Assembly: GCA_023145975.1 (NCBI GenBank)
Contig: JAGLCZ010000443.1
Location: 1 to 7,126 of the forward strand
Origin: Candidatus Hydrogenedentota bacterium
Lineage (GTDB): Bacteria > Hydrogenedentota > Hydrogenedentia > Hydrogenedentales > CAITNO01
Direction of reading: 5' to 3'
DNA: 7,126 bases
The notes under the pieces are model-generated. The model was not told where the DNA came from, did not search any database, and worked only from the letters and a program-made list of their open reading frames with translations. A program made the translations under genes and the position numbers. Shown one piece after another: positions 5,727-7,126 of the stretch. Within the stretch, counting starts at the first letter, position 1, and every line of letters begins with the position of its first letter.

Positions 5727-7126
5727 ATGCGCATACGATTGGTTTTCGTACCGGGACGTCAAGCACGCTTGGATCTGCTTTGCCCGAAGACCACTCCTCT
5801 TATACTCACAGGAATGCTGCGCAATGAAGGTCTATTTGCGGACTACATGGATTTCGGATCACTGGCTGCTTTTTCCTCCCATAAAAAAGATGGGCATTTA
5901 GAAGGAGATAACGGGAAGACCTCTTGCCATTTCTGGAACCGTTCCGATCATTCATTCTCCTTCAGGCAAACTGCGGATACGACACAGGATGCTGCTATCG
6001 GCACAGCGATACTCCATGCCGCACCTTCCCTGATTGTATGGTATGTGAAAAACCGCGACGACTACCACACTGTAAAATCTATAAGCCGTTATATACGCCA
6101 ACAAGCTCCTGAAACCCATCAGACCCTTATAGGTCCCTATATTACCTGTTACGGTGCTTCCGCACTGAACAACTTTTCATCTATAGACACCGGCATCACC
6201 GGGGATCAGTTATCTGCACTCATTGCCTTGTCCGAAAACATTCACACGCCGGAATCCTGGGGACGCATCCCGGGATTAATCTTTCACAACCGGTCGGGCA
6301 TTACCTGTTCCACAAAAAATATATATCCTGTTCGTAACCTCTTACCGCCCGACTTCGCAGCCTTCTCCTGTCAAAATGATTGCCCCACTAAACAAGGACA
6401 GTTTTCCTTGTACCCCCTTAGTTTTGTATGTAACTATAGCCCTGAATACGGTCTGAAGCCGGGCGCAATTCGTCCGCTGCAAAAGTCGGTACCCCACCTC
6501 TTCGATGAAATGCAGACACTGAACACCTGCTATGGTGCAGGCGCTTTTCACATAGAAGCGCCCCATGTTGCCGCCCCTGCCCTTGAACGATTCGCGGACA
6601 CCTTATTGGAAAATAATTTTATGACTCTGTACAGTCTGGGGGGGCTGACCGAAGCTTTTAGTGCCCCCCTGGCAGATCGACTCTTTGCTTCCGGCTGTCG
6701 CGCTGTAGGCTTTCACACGCCTTCGGGCAGCCAACGTCTTCTTGAGGATTTCTATGGATGCAACATGAGTATCAGTGCCCTGCGCGCCACCTTACGCCAT
6801 TGCCGGGCAGCCGGTTTATTCACCGTGGCACACCTGCGCTATCCCTGCCCGCACGATGACTACCACAGTCGCGCAGAAACAGAGCTTTTCCTCGAAGCCT
6901 GTCGCCCCGACGGGGTTACGATTGAAGCACCGGAGTTGATGCCTGAATCAATATGGTTCACCCGCGCCCCCGAATACGGTTTCCTCCTGGATCACCGTAG
7001 CTTCCAGCATTGGATTGAATGTTCCCCGAAACAAAGGGGCGCCCCGCCCTATCGTATGCAAGGCTGGAAAAAGGGACATGCAGAAGAAGCGCGGGGAACA
7101 CTCGAAGCAATGGCAGAAAGTCTGGG
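5727..7126 (+). CDS. B12-binding/radical-SAM-fold protein lacking the CxxxCxxC cluster motif (3' end outside window)
   Basis: The frame is open from the ATG at 5727 to the window end, giving 466 residues with no stop; a TAG at 5712-5714 bounds it upstream. AGGA at 5713-5716 is a plausible ribosome site ten bases before the ATG. Residues 1-170 look like a cobalamin-binding Rossmann domain: RIRLVFVPG, then PLILTGMLRNEG (24-35), SLIVWYV (101-107), IRQQAPETHQTLIGPYIT (123-140) and a GITGDQLSAL stretch (156-165) where the family usually has GEGE. IPGLIFHNRSG (181-191) and LLPPDF (205-210) form the usual linker. Residues 230-430 match a radical SAM barrel: RPLQKSVPHLFDEM (249-262), GAFHIEAP (272-279), LADRLFASGCRAVGFHTPSGSQRLLE (315-340), LRATLRHCRAAGLFTVAHL (352-370), PESIWFTRAPEYGF (406-419). 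Where the SAM-cluster motif should be, the protein reads SFVCNYSPEYG (232-242): only Cys235 remains, with Pro239 and Gly242 at the other two positions. It may therefore not be a radical enzyme. The substrate is unknown; the domain calls come from pattern recognition only. Confidence 0.72.
   Translation, partial: MRIRLVFVPGRQARLDLLCPKTTPLILTGMLRNEGLFADYMDFGSLAAFSSHKKDGHLEGDNGKTSCHFWNRSDHSFSFRQTADTTQDAAIGTAILHAAPSLIVWYVKNRDDYHTVKSISRYIRQQAPETHQTLIGPYITCYGASALNNFSSIDTGITGDQLSALIALSENIHTPESWGRIPGLIFHNRSGITCSTKNIYPVRNLLPPDFAAFSCQNDCPTKQGQFSLYPLSFVCNYSPEYGLKPGAIRPLQKSVPHLFDEMQTLNTCYGAGAFHIEAPHVAAPALERFADTLLENNFMTLYSLGGLTEAFSAPLADRLFASGCRAVGFHTPSGSQRLLEDFYGCNMSISALRATLRHCRAAGLFTVAHLRYPCPHDDYHSRAETELFLEACRPDGVTIEAPELMPESIWFTRAPEYGFLLDHRSFQHWIECSPKQRGAPPYRMQGWKKGHAEEARGTLEAMAESL

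Noticed and set aside
5656..5901. An 81-codon plus-strand frame starting in the leader
   Set aside because: It overlaps the start of the gene at 5727 in another frame, and that gene has clear domain patterns; this one has none.
6300..6490. A frameshift hiding the radical SAM cysteines
   Set aside because: The frame stays in register with family-like sequence on both sides, with normal spacing, so substitution explains the missing cysteines better.
6342..6566. A 74-codon minus-strand frame
   Set aside because: It is antisense to the radical-SAM-like coding region, with no recognisable motif and no ribosome site that I can see.

Overview
The window looks like a piece of a bacterial chromosome, probably from a Gram-negative environmental bacterium. 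The evidence is ordinary housekeeping genes (a tRNA nucleotidyltransferase and RNase HI), good Shine-Dalgarno sites, a large membrane-bound hybrid histidine kinase, a signal-peptide-bearing beta-propeller protein and a gene of the B12-binding/radical-SAM fold. I see no phage, transposon, CRISPR or rRNA/tRNA features. The sequence does not fix the phylum. Multi-PAS hybrid kinases, B12/radical-SAM paralogues and dispersed GGGGCGG-type hairpins are all common in metagenome-derived lineages, but that is only a hint.

Layout: (1) 1-407, plus strand: the C-terminal end of a CCA-adding/poly(A) polymerase-type tRNA nucleotidyltransferase, cut by the left edge. (2) 408-632: a convergent gap with hairpins, one of which resembles a dispersed palindromic repeat. 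(3) 633-1805, minus strand: an exported protein of unknown function, apparently a TolB/PD40-type beta-propeller. (4) 1806-2133: an AT-rich gap with no gene seen. (5) 2134-4905, minus strand: a 923-residue hybrid sensor kinase with four membrane segments, two PAS domains, HisKA, HATPase and two receivers. (6) 4965-5435, minus strand: RNase HI, 59 bases upstream of the kinase and probably co-transcribed with it from a promoter with a perfect TATAAT. (7) 5436-5726: a divergent regulatory region with a perfect 10-bp inverted repeat. (8) 5727 to the right edge, plus strand: a long coding region that never reaches a stop in the window. It reads as a B12-binding-like domain followed by a radical-SAM-like domain in which the iron-sulfur CxxxCxxC motif has been lost.

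The genes do not form one obvious pathway. RNase HI and the kinase probably share a transcript. The kinase has no DNA-binding response regulator beside it, so its output partner is elsewhere. The most unusual item is the truncated gene at the right edge, which keeps the architecture of a B12-dependent radical SAM enzyme but lacks two of the three cysteines expected at the cluster site.
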